Source: Gimesia chilikensis (GTDB taxonomy: Bacteria > Planctomycetota > Planctomycetia > Planctomycetales > Planctomycetaceae). Taken from it: 64,000 nt of DNA. Position numbers and translations under genes: made by a program. The DNA lies in NCBI RefSeq assembly GCF_007744075.1, contig NZ_CP036266.1, forward strand, positions 1,513,001 through 1,577,000, written 5' to 3'. The notes under the pieces are model-generated. The model ran no database searches. It had not been told where the DNA came from and saw nothing but the letters and a program-made list of their open reading frames with translations. Below are positions 17,438-28,569 of the stretch, piece by piece (the first letter of the stretch is position 1; every line of letters starts with the position of its first letter).

Positions 17438-18658
17438 ATGTCGAGCGAGACCGGTAGCGTAGAGACTCACTTACCGGCTGTCATCTATCGACGTCTCTGG
17501 TCATTGATCCCCACGCGCTCACTGGGATCGACCATTTGTGAACTCGCTTCAGTCTGGTGTGAAGTAACAGGTTCTGCTGCCGTTTATCTGGGGGTTCTGA
17601 AATCAGAGCCTTCTCAGTTTTCGGCTGCTATGCTGTATGCTTCGGAGCAGGAAGCCTCTTCTGTGCATCGTGAGATTGTTCCCGAACTTCCCGGGACTTC
17701 CCGCGAAGAACGGCTGCACGCCTTAATGAATGAGGCTCATTCTTTTGCCGAAATATCGGATCAACCTGCACGCGCTTATTATCAGGCCTGTCATCGGGAA
17801 ACGATGCTGGGCCTGTTTCTATTTACTCCCAGTGTGAGAGACGGGTTTGATCTTCTGGTTTCTGAATTGCTGGATGTGAGTCAGCGTGTATTGAATCAAG
17901 CCTTGCTACAGGCAGAATCGGGGTCAGGGCAGGTGGCATCCACAGCGGAATGGATTATCCCTGATGTCGATAAGCTGGAAGCGATGGCGGAATTTGCCGC
18001 CGGGGCCGGACATGAAATCAATAACCCCGTAGCGACCATCGTCGGGCGGGTGCAGATGCTGCTCAAATCAGAGACTGACCCCGAACGTCGGCAGGCCCTG
18101 TCGACAATTGGCGGACAGGCTTACCGGGTCAGGGATATGATCGGTGATGCGATGTTGTTCGCCCGCCCGCCTGCTCCCCGACCTGAAACATTGTCGCTCT
18201 CACAAACCATTGATGACGTGCTCGTAAGCTTACAGGAAGAAATCAATCAAGGGAAAGTACAGCTAGAGGTCAACATTGCTGAGTCGCTGTCCCTGTACGC
18301 AGATGAAACACAGTGGAAAGTCGTGTTGAGTAATCTGCTGTTGAACAGTCTGCAGGCGATGGAAGCAGGTGGCCAGATTAAGATCAGCGCCTCCCCGCTT
18401 GAGACGGAGTCAGGGCCTTTCATTCACCTTAGGGTCATTGATGAGGGGGTGGGTCTGACAGAGGAAGAGCGCATCCACCTGTTTGATCCGTTTTACTCGG
18501 CACGACAGGCGGGACGAGGGCTCGGATTTGGTTTGTCCAAGTGCTGGCGGATTGCCACGCAGCACGGTGCTACGATTGCTGCAGAAACTAACTCCGATCG
18601 CGGGGTCACCTTCCATCTTTACTGGCCCGCTGAGAAGCCAGATAACTCGGTAGCTTAG
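17438..18658 (+). CDS. Soluble sensor histidine kinase
   Basis: The 406-residue kinase has no membrane segment or signal peptide, so the signal is cytoplasmic. Residues 1-170 form a GAF-like or novel sensor region (VIYRRLWSLIPTRSLGS). The H-box is AGAGHEINNPVATIVGRVQ near residues 189-207, of the NtrB-like HEINNP class. The catalytic domain has the N-box LSNLLLNSLQAME, G1 DEGVGLTEEE, and G2 GRGLGFGLSKCWRIA. It follows the HTH-receiver gene by 75 bases, making a two-component pair. The final residues lack a receiver, so the upstream regulator is the obvious phosphate acceptor. Confidence 0.92.
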   Translation: MSSETGSVETHLPAVIYRRLWSLIPTRSLGSTICELASVWCEVTGSAAVYLGVLKSEPSQFSAAMLYASEQEASSVHREIVPELPGTSREERLHALMNEAHSFAEISDQPARAYYQACHRETMLGLFLFTPSVRDGFDLLVSELLDVSQRVLNQALLQAESGSGQVASTAEWIIPDVDKLEAMAEFAAGAGHEINNPVATIVGRVQMLLKSETDPERRQALSTIGGQAYRVRDMIGDAMLFARPPAPRPETLSLSQTIDDVLVSLQEEINQGKVQLEVNIAESLSLYADETQWKVVLSNLLLNSLQAMEAGGQIKISASPLETESGPFIHLRVIDEGVGLTEEERIHLFDPFYSARQAGRGLGFGLSKCWRIATQHGATIAAETNSDRGVTFHLYWPAEKPDNSVA

Positions 18659-18831
18659 CCAGTTTCACATCTGTCGGCGGTGATTGCGCAGCGAACATGT
18701 GTTTCTGGAAATCATCGCTTGCGGTTCGGATCATGATCCGTTTCAATATGTTTGCACGAGAAATGGAACGTCTGATCTGACGCGGACAGGCTCTGTCCCA
18801 ATCCTAGAATCACTCAGCAGCCTGAGGGACG

Positions 18832-21000
18832 ATGGCGGCGACTCATTCACTTCTGATTATTATCACCAGCCTGCTGGGGCAGACCGCGCCGATTGCGGAG
18901 GTGCCACTCAAACAGGAGCCGGCACGCTACCAGATTGAAGCGCCCAATGTGGCTGTGATCGATATTCCCGTGAGTCAGGTCACAATCCGGGCGCTTAATC
19001 TGGATGGTAGCCTGGATACCGATTTTTCTGAGCATCCTCAAAAAGTTGTCGGTCTTGAGCTCTGGGTCCATGAAGTCGACACGGCACTGCCGCCTTTTAA
19101 AAATGGAGTGCTGGAGCTTAAAACGGATCTCGCGGAGAATCGAAAGGTCTACATTACCAGCGATGTCATCCGTGTGGATCCTGACCAGCGTCGGTCAGGC
19201 GCTGTGGAAGTTTATCGAATTTCCAAATGGCTGAGCCTGTTACCTCCTTTGATTGCGGTGATACTGGCGATCTGGTTTCGGAATATTATCCTCGCTTTGC
19301 TGGTCAGTATCTGGGTGGGGGCTGTCATCTTATCGCATGGAAACCTGTTTCTGGGATTCGTGCATACGCTGGATACGTTCGTGATCCATGAGATTGTCGA
19401 ACCAGGCAGTACCAGTTATTCCCACATGATGATCATCATGTTTACGATGTTCCTGGGAGCGATGGTCGGTGTGATGTCCGCAGGGGGAGGTACGGCTGCT
19501 CTGGTCAATCGTCTCTCCCGCTATGCATCAAAGCGAGAGCACAGCCAGGTCATGACCTGGTTTCTGGGGTTGATTATCTTTTTTGATGACTACGCGAATT
19601 CGTTGCTGGTCGGCAGTTCAATGCGACCATTTACCGATCGGATGAAAGTCTCGCGGGAAAAGCTCGCTTTCCTGGTCGACTCAACCGCGGCCCCCGTTTC
19701 GGGAATTGCGATTATTTCCACCTGGGTTGGTGTCGAGATCGGATATATCGCGGATACCTACGCAAGTCTGGGGATGACCGGGGACTACTATACGACCTTC
19801 TTATACAGTCTGCCTTACCGGTTCTATCCGTTACAGTTGCTGGCGTTTGTCTGGCTGGTGGCTTACATCGGAAATGATTTTGGACCGATGTTAAAAGCAG
19901 AGACACGGGCCATCGCTTATGGGCAACTGGTTCGTCCCGGGCGGTTTAATGTGACGGAAGTAGAGGGGCATGCCGAAAGTGGTGAGCTCGCGCGACGCCA
20001 GTTGTTGCGGAATGCACTGGTCCCCCTGGTGGTATTACTGGGGCTGGCTATGATCGGACTCTGGTGGACGGGGACGATCGAGATTAACCGACTCAATCTG
20101 GAACGGGAACAGATGGGGCAAGCAGAACTCAAAGTCAATTTTCAAAATGTGCTTGAGCATTCTTCTCCCAACCGTGTGCTGTTGATTACCTCTTTTCTGG
20201 CTTCCATTGCAGCGGTCGTGAGTTGCAGCCTTTCCAAATCGCTTCCGTTGAGTGAATGCGTAGAGGCATGGGCAAACGGGGCCAAGAGTATGTTCCTGGC
20301 GATCCTGATTCTGGTACTGGCCTGGGCGGTGGCAACCGTCTGTGATCAGGAGCACTTGAATACCGCCGGTGTGCTGGTGGAACTGCTTTCTGAAAAACTG
20401 TCCCCTAACTGGATGCCTACGATTACGTTTCTGCTGGCAGCCGTCGTCAGTTTTGCAACCGGCAGTTCCTGGTCGACCATGGGCCTGTTAATGCCCTTGT
20501 CGATCTCACTAACGTACAGTCTGCTGGTGCCACTGAATGAAGCCGATCCGAATCATCACTTGATGCTGGGAACCATCGGTGGTGTGCTGGCTGGCGCTAT
20601 TTTTGGCGATCACTGTTCTCCCATCTCCGATACGACGGTTCTGTCGTCGGCTGCATCAGGTTCTGACCATCTGGATCACGTGCTGACCCAGATCCCTTAC
20701 GCCTTGACAGTCGCGGGAGTCTCGGTGCTCTTCGGGTATCTGCCGGTGGGCTTCGGATTTCAGCCTTATATTCTGTTACCGGTCGGTCTGGTGGTGCTGT
20801 TCCTGATTCTGTTCTTCTATGGCCGATCCGCGGAGACCGAGGCGAAGGCCCTGCTGGAAGCGGGGGTGACGGCTGAGGAGTTTAACAGCAGGGATAACGG
20901 ATCTGAGGAAGAAACGGAGAGCGCAGGTGAATCGGATCAGACGGATTCCGATTCTGAGGACCCCTCCGAGTCGCCGGAAGAGTCACGAGAAGAGGTCTGA
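18832..21000 (+). CDS. NhaC-family Na+/H+ antiporter with exported N-terminal extension
   Basis: The C-terminal 600 residues match the NhaC/ArsB-type antiporter family: about twelve membrane helices, the signature FFDDYANSLLVGSSMRPFTDR, and LAGAIFGDHCSPISDTTVLSS. Such proteins exchange Na+ (or organic substrates) for H+. Unusually, residues 1-20 resemble a signal sequence and residues 25-125 form a soluble beta-rich segment (VAVIDIPVSQVTIRALNLDG, then DQRRSGAVEVYRIS) before the first core helix. The last 45 residues are an acidic Ser/Glu/Asp tail. It follows the kinase by 173 bases; a link to that two-component pair is possible but unproven. The ATG lacks a strong ribosome site. Confidence 0.88.
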   Translation: MAATHSLLIIITSLLGQTAPIAEVPLKQEPARYQIEAPNVAVIDIPVSQVTIRALNLDGSLDTDFSEHPQKVVGLELWVHEVDTALPPFKNGVLELKTDLAENRKVYITSDVIRVDPDQRRSGAVEVYRISKWLSLLPPLIAVILAIWFRNIILALLVSIWVGAVILSHGNLFLGFVHTLDTFVIHEIVEPGSTSYSHMMIIMFTMFLGAMVGVMSAGGGTAALVNRLSRYASKREHSQVMTWFLGLIIFFDDYANSLLVGSSMRPFTDRMKVSREKLAFLVDSTAAPVSGIAIISTWVGVEIGYIADTYASLGMTGDYYTTFLYSLPYRFYPLQLLAFVWLVAYIGNDFGPMLKAETRAIAYGQLVRPGRFNVTEVEGHAESGELARRQLLRNALVPLVVLLGLAMIGLWWTGTIEINRLNLEREQMGQAELKVNFQNVLEHSSPNRVLLITSFLASIAAVVSCSLSKSLPLSECVEAWANGAKSMFLAILILVLAWAVATVCDQEHLNTAGVLVELLSEKLSPNWMPTITFLLAAVVSFATGSSWSTMGLLMPLSISLTYSLLVPLNEADPNHHLMLGTIGGVLAGAIFGDHCSPISDTTVLSSAASGSDHLDHVLTQIPYALTVAGVSVLFGYLPVGFGFQPYILLPVGLVVLFLILFFYGRSAETEAKALLEAGVTAEEFNSRDNGSEEETESAGESDQTDSDSEDPSESPEESREEV

Positions 21001-21093
21001 ATCCGTGTCCCCGGGCTGATTTATATGTTATACTTCACCTAAATTCTTCAAACTCCCAGTCCTGTTTGATTTTCAGTATAGGTGTCCCCCAAC

Positions 21094-22119
21094 ATGCAGT
21101 CCGAGACCAAGCTCCGTGGTATCTTCACTCCCAACCTGGTTCCCTACGATTCTCGTGGCGAGATTAATGAGCCGGAATTACGTCGTTATATTGACTGGCT
21201 GATCGAAAAGGGAGTTCATGGGCTGTATCCCAACGGTTCTACGGGGGAATTCACTCGTTTTACTCCTGAAGAACGCAAACGAATTGTAGCCATCATTGCG
21301 GATCAGACACGCGGTCGTGTGCCGATTCTGGCCGGTGCTGCGGAAGCCAATGTGCGGGAGACAATCAAGGCCTGCGAGTACTACTACGAACTAGGTATTC
21401 GGGCAGTCGCCATTGTGGCTCCTTTTTATTACAAGTTGAGCCCGGCTTCTGTTTATGCCTATTTTAAGGAAATTGGGGATAATACTCCCATCGATGTGAC
21501 ACTGTATAACATTCCGATGTTTGCGAGTCCGATCGATGTGCCAACGATCCAGCGTCTTTCAGAAGAATGTGAAAAGATCGTGGCGATCAAAGATTCCTCG
21601 GGCGATCTGCCCAACATGATTCGTATGATTCAGGCCGTGCGGCCCAACCGTCCGGAATTCTCATTTCTGACAGGCTGGGATGCGGCACTCATGCCGTTGA
21701 TGCTGATTGGTGCAGACGGGGGAACCAATGCGAGTTCTGGTGTCGTGCCGGAGCTGACACGCAAGCTGTATGACCTGACCACTTCCGGTCAGCTCGATGA
21801 AGCCCGTCGTGTGCAATACGATCTGCTGACACTGTTCGATACGATGATCTATTCCGCTGAGTTTCCGGAAGGGTTCCGGGCCGCGGTGGAACTGCGTGGA
21901 TTCAATATGGGGCAGGGACGTCAGCCGATTACCTCGGAGCAGAAAACGGACATCGTGACTTTAAGACGTACTCTGCAGTGCATGCTGTCTGAGCATGGCT
22001 TCACCAATGAGCCCATTGGTGGCTGTGCGACAGGAGTCAGCGAGGATCTCAGCGCCAGCGACGTGTCGCAGATTGTGCAACATGTCGTCGCTGAGCTGAA
22101 TCGTCGTAAGCTGCTCTAG
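21094..22119 (+). CDS. DapA/NanA-superfamily class I aldolase or lyase with C-terminal helix
   Basis: The protein is a (beta/alpha)8 Schiff-base aldolase of the dihydrodipicolinate synthase/N-acetylneuraminate lyase superfamily. It has the [15 protein letters not shown] substrate motif, the Tyr in TLYNIPMF, and the Schiff-base Lys in VAIKDSSGD near residue 166. It is longer (341 residues) than DapA (about 292). The extra C-terminus is a linker ([15 protein letters not shown]) and an amphipathic helix ([18 protein letters not shown]). I chose ATG 21094 with AGGTG nine bases upstream; GTG 21082 adds four residues. The substrate cannot be fixed from sequence. Neither lysine-biosynthesis nor sialic-acid genes are adjacent. 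Confidence 0.85.
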   Translation: MQSETKLRGIFTPNLVPYDSRGEINEPELRRYIDWLIEKGVHGLYPNGSTGEFTRFTPEERKRIVAIIADQTRGRVPILAGAAEANVRETIKACEYYYELGIRAVAIVAPFYYKLSPASVYAYFKEIGDNTPIDVTLYNIPMFASPIDVPTIQRLSEECEKIVAIKDSSGDLPNMIRMIQAVRPNRPEFSFLTGWDAALMPLMLIGADGGTNASSGVVPELTRKLYDLTTSGQLDEARRVQYDLLTLFDTMIYSAEFPEGFRAAVELRGFNMGQGRQPITSEQKTDIVTLRRTLQCMLSEHGFTNEPIGGCATGVSEDLSASDVSQIVQHVVAELNRRKLL

Positions 22120-22137
22120 GCGTTCAACGCGTCAAAG

Positions 22138-24765
22138 TTAACCTTCGAGCTGACTGCGGTAGTAGTCTGCGCCGGTTTTCAGAGCGGCGTCGAGCTGTTC
22201 CGGATCCTTACCGCCGGCTTCGGCCATATCGGGACGACCACCGCCGCCTCCGCCGACCACTTTGGCAGCCGCTTTCACGCAGTCACCGGCTTTGAGTCCC
22301 TGTTTTACCAGTTCCTGGTTAACGGCGGCCATCAAAGCGACTTTGCCGTCAATCTCGGTACCCAGAATAAGTGCGACCTGTTTGCCTTTCTTCCGCAGGT
22401 GATCTGCCAGTTCTCGCAACTGATCGCGTGAGACATCTTTCGCATGGTAGGCCACGATTTTGACATCATTCACGACAGGGGCTTCATCCAGCAGTTCATC
22501 GGCGGTTCCCGCCAGGGATTTACTGGAGAACTTAAGCAGCTGTTTTTTCATTTCCCGGATTTCGTCCTGCAGATGGGCGATCTTCTGGGGAAGTTCATCG
22601 AGTCGCGGCGCTTTGAGCTGACCGGCGATTTCCTGCAGCAGCTTTTCGCTGTTGCGCGTCTTTTCCAGGGCTTTCGGGCCGGTTAAAGCGTGGATACGAC
22701 GAACGCCTTTGGCAACCGGTTCTTCATTGACGATCTTGCAGAGCCCGACCTGTCCCGTGTTGGTGAGGTGGGTTCCCCCGCAGAGTTCAATACTGAAGTC
22801 ACCCATCTGGACCACGCGGACATTGTCAGGATATTTCTCACCGAAGAGAGCCATGGCTCCCAGGTTGCGGGCATCCTGCAGTTTCATCAACTGGGTGGTG
22901 ACAGAGGCGCCTTCGGAAATCCGCTGGTTGATGATGTCTTCGACCTGGCTGATTTCTTCGGGTGTGAGTGCCTTGCTGTGTGAGAAGTCAAAGCGAAGTG
23001 TGTCCTGTTCGACTTTCGACCCCCGCTGCATGGCGCTGTCGCCGATGACGGTGTGCAGGGCGTGATGGAGCAGGTGAGTGGCGGAGTGAGCACGCTGGAT
23101 GCCGGACCGGCGCGGTTCGATTACTGTTGCTTTGAGGGTTTGTCCCTGTTCCAGTTTGCCTTCCAGCAGATGGCCGATGTGCAGAATCAATCCGCCGTTA
23201 CGCTGGGTATTCACGACTTCAAATTTCAGGCCTTCTCCTTCGAGGTAACCCGTGTCTCCCACCTGACCACCGGCTTCGGCGTAGAAGGGGGTCTGATCGA
23301 GTACGACTACGACGGGATGGGCATGGCCCTTTTCCACGACGGATTCCACCAGGCGATCTTCAGCGATAATGCCGACGACAGTGCCTTCATCAACGGTGGT
23401 TTCATAGCCTTTGAATTGCGTGTCGCTGGTGGTTTTGTGCAGAGCTGTCAGCGGACCTTCTGACATAACCGAATCGAGGAATGCCCCACTGCCGCTGCCT
23501 TCCTTGTGCTGCTGCATCAGGTTGTTGAATTCCGTGCGATTCACGCTGATATTGTTTTTAGCAGCGAGAGCTTCGGTGAGTTCGATCAGGAAGCCGTCTG
23601 TCTGGTGCAGGTCGAAAGCGTCTTCACCGGCGATTTCCGATTTGCCTTCCTGTTCGGCTTTTTTCAGGAAGCCTTCGAAGCGAGTGAGACCTTTTTCGAT
23701 GACGCCCAGGAACTGTTCTTCCTCTTCCTTGATGGTGTGCTGTACGTGTTCGACAGTCTTGGCGATTTCCGGGTAGGGAGTCTGCATGATGTCGACGACA
23801 GCCGGCACCAGTTGATACAGGAACGGTTCCTGTTTGCCGAGCAGATAGCCTTCGAGCAGGGCGCGACGGAGGAGCTGCCGAACGACGTAGCTTTCCTTAT
23901 CGCGACCGGGGTTAACTCCTTCGTGGATACTGAAGGTGATGGCGCGAACGTGATCGGAGATACGGCGGAGCGGACGGCCCGTTGGTTTGTCGAATCCATA
24001 GCCGGTGCCGACAACATCGCCGGCTGCCAGACAGAGTTGCTTCAGCGTATCGATTTCGAAGTTGCTGCGTACGCCCTGCAGAACGGAGGCGGTACGTTCC
24101 AGCCCCATGCCAGTGTCGATGTTTTTCTTAGGCAGCGGTTTGAGATTGTTGGGCGGATCGCCAACGCGGTTGAACTGGGTGAAGACCAGGTTCCAGATTT
24201 CAACGTTGTCTTTACCGCCGTTGGGGTGGTAGAAGATTTCGCTACAGGGGCCGCAGACTCCATCGGGGCCATCCGAAGGAGCACCGGCGGGCCAGAAGTT
24301 TTCGTGTTCGTTTTCGCGGCTGATGCGGTTGGCGGGAAGCTTGATTTCATCGTGCCAGATGTTGTAGGCCTCATCGTCATCCAGGTAGACGGTGACGGAG
24401 AGCAGGTTGGGATCGAGGCCCAGGTATTTCTTCGAGGTCAGGTATTCCCAGGCCCAGTGAATGGCTTCGCGTTTGAAGTAATCGCCGAAGGAGAAATTCC
24501 CCAGCATTTCAAAGAAGGTATGGTGGTAAGCGGTGACGCCGACGTTCTGAATATCGCCGGTGCGGAGGCACATCTGACAGGTGGTGGCTTTCGTGAACTC
24601 CAGCTTGCCTACGCCCAGAAACTGATCTTTGAACTGGTTCATCCCGGCGGGAGTAAACAGAACCGTAGGGTCATCCCGGGGGACCAGAACGTCGGATGGT
24701 CTTCTGACACAGCCTTTTTCTTCAAAGAAGGAAAGATAACTCTCGCGAAGTTCGTCTGTTTTCAT
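22138..24765 (-). CDS. alaS: Alanyl-tRNA synthetase
   Basis: The 875-residue product has all AlaRS parts: catalytic domain starting [19 protein letters not shown] with motif 2 [16 protein letters not shown]; tRNA-recognition helices; the editing domain with zinc ligands in [11 protein letters not shown] and [12 protein letters not shown]; and the C-Ala oligomerisation domain ending [15 protein letters not shown]. It charges tRNA-Ala and clears Ser/Gly mischarging. On the minus strand it follows the HtrA-like gene by 6 bases, so the two are one transcript. The long plus-strand open frame over its first half is only a shadow of codon bias. Confidence 0.97.
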   Translation of the reverse strand: MKTDELRESYLSFFEEKGCVRRPSDVLVPRDDPTVLFTPAGMNQFKDQFLGVGKLEFTKATTCQMCLRTGDIQNVGVTAYHHTFFEMLGNFSFGDYFKREAIHWAWEYLTSKKYLGLDPNLLSVTVYLDDDEAYNIWHDEIKLPANRISRENEHENFWPAGAPSDGPDGVCGPCSEIFYHPNGGKDNVEIWNLVFTQFNRVGDPPNNLKPLPKKNIDTGMGLERTASVLQGVRSNFEIDTLKQLCLAAGDVVGTGYGFDKPTGRPLRRISDHVRAITFSIHEGVNPGRDKESYVVRQLLRRALLEGYLLGKQEPFLYQLVPAVVDIMQTPYPEIAKTVEHVQHTIKEEEEQFLGVIEKGLTRFEGFLKKAEQEGKSEIAGEDAFDLHQTDGFLIELTEALAAKNNISVNRTEFNNLMQQHKEGSGSGAFLDSVMSEGPLTALHKTTSDTQFKGYETTVDEGTVVGIIAEDRLVESVVEKGHAHPVVVVLDQTPFYAEAGGQVGDTGYLEGEGLKFEVVNTQRNGGLILHIGHLLEGKLEQGQTLKATVIEPRRSGIQRAHSATHLLHHALHTVIGDSAMQRGSKVEQDTLRFDFSHSKALTPEEISQVEDIINQRISEGASVTTQLMKLQDARNLGAMALFGEKYPDNVRVVQMGDFSIELCGGTHLTNTGQVGLCKIVNEEPVAKGVRRIHALTGPKALEKTRNSEKLLQEIAGQLKAPRLDELPQKIAHLQDEIREMKKQLLKFSSKSLAGTADELLDEAPVVNDVKIVAYHAKDVSRDQLRELADHLRKKGKQVALILGTEIDGKVALMAAVNQELVKQGLKAGDCVKAAAKVVGGGGGGRPDMAEAGGKDPEQLDAALKTGADYYRSQLEG

Positions 24766-24771
24766 TGTTTC

Positions 24772-26370
24772 TTATTGCTTACTGTTTGGAAGAACGACCT
24801 TGCGGTCATCCAGAAGTTGTAATGTTACCGGTGAAGTGCTGGCCCGTTGTGCTTCCTGATAGAACGCGTCAGGGGTTTGTACCGGCTGATCATTGACCAG
24901 GCGGATGAACGTTCCTTCTGTCAGCCCGGCCTGTTGTGCGGGACTGTCGGGAGCGACATGTGTCACAACCACAGCGGGCGGGTAAGTGAACGGACTAAAC
25001 GTATATTTTGCACGGGCAGTGGGATAATCGACTCTTAAACCGCGCCAGAGGGGATGCCGATAGCGGGTTTGTACAATCCCTTCATCATCCGCCACGGGCC
25101 ATTTTCCCAGTTTCACTGTCAGAGTCAACTCACGCGGATTTTTTCCTCTCAAGATTTGCAGCTTTGCCTCGGTCCCCGCGCCTGCTTTCCCTACTTCACG
25201 CATCAGGTCAAGTTCGTTACGTAGCGGCTTACCGTTGATTGAAAGGATCAGATCGCCGGTGCGCAATCCTGCCTGTTGGGCCGGTGAATGCTGTTTGACG
25301 CCGCTTGTCTGAACGTAGCTCGACTCTGTAAGATTGACAGCACCGGCGAGATTTCGGTTCGCTTCACTGCGATCAAGGGTGCCGGGGGTGATCCCCAGAA
25401 AACCGTATTCCGGTTCGAGCCCGTTTGCCAGGCTGTCGATGATCCGCCGCGTATCCGGGTCGATGGGAATCGCGTAGCCTGCCGATTTTTCATAACCTTC
25501 CAGAGCGGCCAGGGACGTTGTGACTCCGATCAGATTACCATCCAGATCGAGAAGAGCCCCGCCACTGGTTCCCAGGTCGAGGTGTGTGTCCACCTGTAAC
25601 AGGGTTCCGAAGTGGTGGATGGTTTCTTTCTTGGACAGCTCCTGATTCAGGAAGTTTTTAAATATGGGGACGGGGTAGCGGTGGAAGTTACTTACAATGC
25701 CCCAGCTGGCACTCGGTGAACCATCACGGGCAATGGCGTAAGGGTTCCCCAGTGCGATCACAAACTGTCCCTTACGGACTGATTCCGTGTTTCCATACTG
25801 GACCGGTTTGAGAGGGCGGGAAGCATCTGTCGCAACTCGTCCTGCGGGAACCAGAACCGCGAGATCACTTCTCGGATCGGCAGCGAGGAGCGTGGCATAG
25901 AATCCGCGGCGGTCCTCAGTGTGGACGTACAGGCGGTACTCGGGAACTTTTTTCTGCCCCGTGATCGGCCCTCCCTGAGTGAGGTGGAAATTCGTCAGCA
26001 CCAATACCCTTTGCTGATTGGTGGGATCCGGAATGATCACACCTGAACCGAATTCGGTGGGAATAAAATTCAGATCCTGCGGGTCATGGCTCAGATTCAG
26101 ATCCTGATTGGGATCGAGTCCGAACGGAGCGGGGATGCGCGACTGGAACTGCTGTTTGCGGGTTTTGATTTTGGAGATCGCGACGACGGAGTGTTCTGCT
26201 TTCTCAATTGCCTTGACCAGCTGCTGCTGGACAGCAAAGGCGACAGCGCGGGCATCGGGCGATTGAGCGTGCAGATGTCGCGACGGCAAAGAGAACCAGC
26301 AGACACTGATGGTAATGAGGCAAATCAGCGTGTGATGAAAGCGAATCAGATTTTTCAGAGCTGCAGACAT
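24772..26370 (-). CDS. HtrA/DegP-like secreted serine protease with two PDZ domains
   Basis: An N-terminal signal peptide (LICLITISVCWFSLPSRHLHAQ) is followed by a trypsin-like domain. The apparent triad is His129 (LTNFHL), Asp169 (DPRSDLAVL) and Ser269 (LGTSGGALL); the canonical GNSGG is changed to GTSGG. Two PDZ domains follow, around residues 345-415 (SPAQQAGLRTGDLILSINGK) and 450-520 (SPAQQAGLTEGTFIRLVN). A periplasmic quality-control role is expected from the family. An insert of about 30 residues before the catalytic Ser (LNQELSKKETIHHFG) is longer than usual. It is directly upstream of alaS, an unusual partner. Confidence 0.9.
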   Translation of the reverse strand: MSAALKNLIRFHHTLICLITISVCWFSLPSRHLHAQSPDARAVAFAVQQQLVKAIEKAEHSVVAISKIKTRKQQFQSRIPAPFGLDPNQDLNLSHDPQDLNFIPTEFGSGVIIPDPTNQQRVLVLTNFHLTQGGPITGQKKVPEYRLYVHTEDRRGFYATLLAADPRSDLAVLVPAGRVATDASRPLKPVQYGNTESVRKGQFVIALGNPYAIARDGSPSASWGIVSNFHRYPVPIFKNFLNQELSKKETIHHFGTLLQVDTHLDLGTSGGALLDLDGNLIGVTTSLAALEGYEKSAGYAIPIDPDTRRIIDSLANGLEPEYGFLGITPGTLDRSEANRNLAGAVNLTESSYVQTSGVKQHSPAQQAGLRTGDLILSINGKPLRNELDLMREVGKAGAGTEAKLQILRGKNPRELTLTVKLGKWPVADDEGIVQTRYRHPLWRGLRVDYPTARAKYTFSPFTYPPAVVVTHVAPDSPAQQAGLTEGTFIRLVNDQPVQTPDAFYQEAQRASTSPVTLQLLDDRKVVLPNSKQ

Positions 26371-26476
26371 ACTTTGCCTCAGAGTAGAGCGTCGGGAACA
26401 GAAATCATGCGGAAAGCGAAATCGCTGATATTCGAATAGTCCTTATTTTACAGTGTTTTCGTACAGAACCCAATGC

Positions 26477-26515
26477 AAAACGACCTTGAATACCCATAGG
26501 GCATCAAGGTCGTTT
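26477..26515 (-). terminator. Intrinsic terminator of recA
   Basis: AAACGACCTTGA (26478-26489) and TCAAGGTCGTTT (26504-26515) make a perfect 12-bp stem around a 14-base loop. Read on the minus strand the stem is followed by TTTTGC, a short U-tract. It lies 45 bases after the recA stop and 107 bases before the start of the HtrA-like gene, so it should separate the two transcripts. Confidence 0.8.
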
Positions 26516-26559
26516 CATCATTAGCAGGTGTTTTTATCTGGCTGTGCCAGCCGAGAGGA

Positions 26560-27660
<1,101 letters not shown>

Positions 27661-27955
27661 TGAGGTCTTCCTTCAATAATATGCAATTGCCCCGCAAGTG
27701 AGTTCGAGTCGTCAGGCGAAGCAAGTGCCTAATTTATCGAGAATTGCGGGGACGCCTATTATTGAACGCCGTCTCGACCCATGGTTTTCAAAGAAGTGCC
27801 TGTTGTGGACAAAGATATATTATCTTGAATTAACTCCTGTCACAACGGCAAACATGAGACATTTATAGCTGTCGGCAATTATTTCAGATTTTCCGCAGTC
27901 TGAAAAGTACTAATTGGCCGGAAAACGATGAAAAAATGGAGAAGACCGCTTCCGT

Positions 27956-28513
27956 TCAGGAGTCCTCAGCCTGTTGCATCAACATTCCCAGGTATGAGGT
28001 GCGGATGGGGGATGAGAGCCCCAGTTGTTCTGCCAGCTGGATGACTGCAGCTTCGGCCTGTTCCAGTTCCGCTTCTTCTGCCAGAGTTTCTACCTCGGCA
28101 AAGGTGCCGAGCCCTTCGACTTCGTCAATGGTGATCTCGAAGTGCCGCTGCTCATGATGAAAAGAGTAGGGGGTCCGCTGTTTTTTTACGTTTCGCACGG
28201 GCTGGAAGCCGAGGAGTTCGAGCATCTCTTTCAACTGGGCCAGAGCCTCGGGACCCGTTTCGAACGCCAGTTCGATCTCTTTGCGGATCTTGCTGACCGT
28301 GGCACGCTTCGGGCCTTTGTAGGTAATGTGATTCTCTGTGCCAATCCGGCGGATGCGGAGAGCTTCATCGGTTTCGACAAAGTTCCGACTGGGATGAGCG
28401 AAGTAGTAATCTTCCTGATCCAGCGTCGCACCCTGCTCAGCGCCAATCTGTTCGAGTTGCGCAAGCAGCTGCGATTGATCGGGGATTCGAAATTTCTGTT
28501 CGATTTCCAGCAT
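27956..28513 (-). CDS. CYTH-domain protein (class IV adenylate cyclase-like)
   Basis: The 185-residue protein begins MLEIEQKFRI, giving the ExExK signature (residues 3-7) of the CYTH superfamily. Further charged beta strands follow that line the tunnel: ALRIRRIG, HITYKGPK, RKEIELAFE, FEITIDEVEGLGTFAEVE. Members act on triphosphates: CyaB adenylate cyclase, thiamine triphosphatase or inorganic triphosphatase. Sequence alone does not separate these, though CyaB-type proteins share this DEVEGLGxFxEvE arrangement. It stands about 55 bases downstream of the cytochrome lipoprotein gene on the same strand. Confidence 0.9.
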   Translation of the reverse strand: MLEIEQKFRIPDQSQLLAQLEQIGAEQGATLDQEDYYFAHPSRNFVETDEALRIRRIGTENHITYKGPKRATVSKIRKEIELAFETGPEALAQLKEMLELLGFQPVRNVKKQRTPYSFHHEQRHFEITIDEVEGLGTFAEVETLAEEAELEQAEAAVIQLAEQLGLSSPIRTSYLGMLMQQAEDS

Positions 28514-28569
28514 GGGGGAACGTCTCTAATGAAAGTAGAAGTCTGTAGTGTTGGGCAACTGGTACCGAA

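Noticed and set aside
23506-24822. 438-codon open frame on the plus strand
   Set aside because: Antisense shadow of alaS with no recognisable domain.
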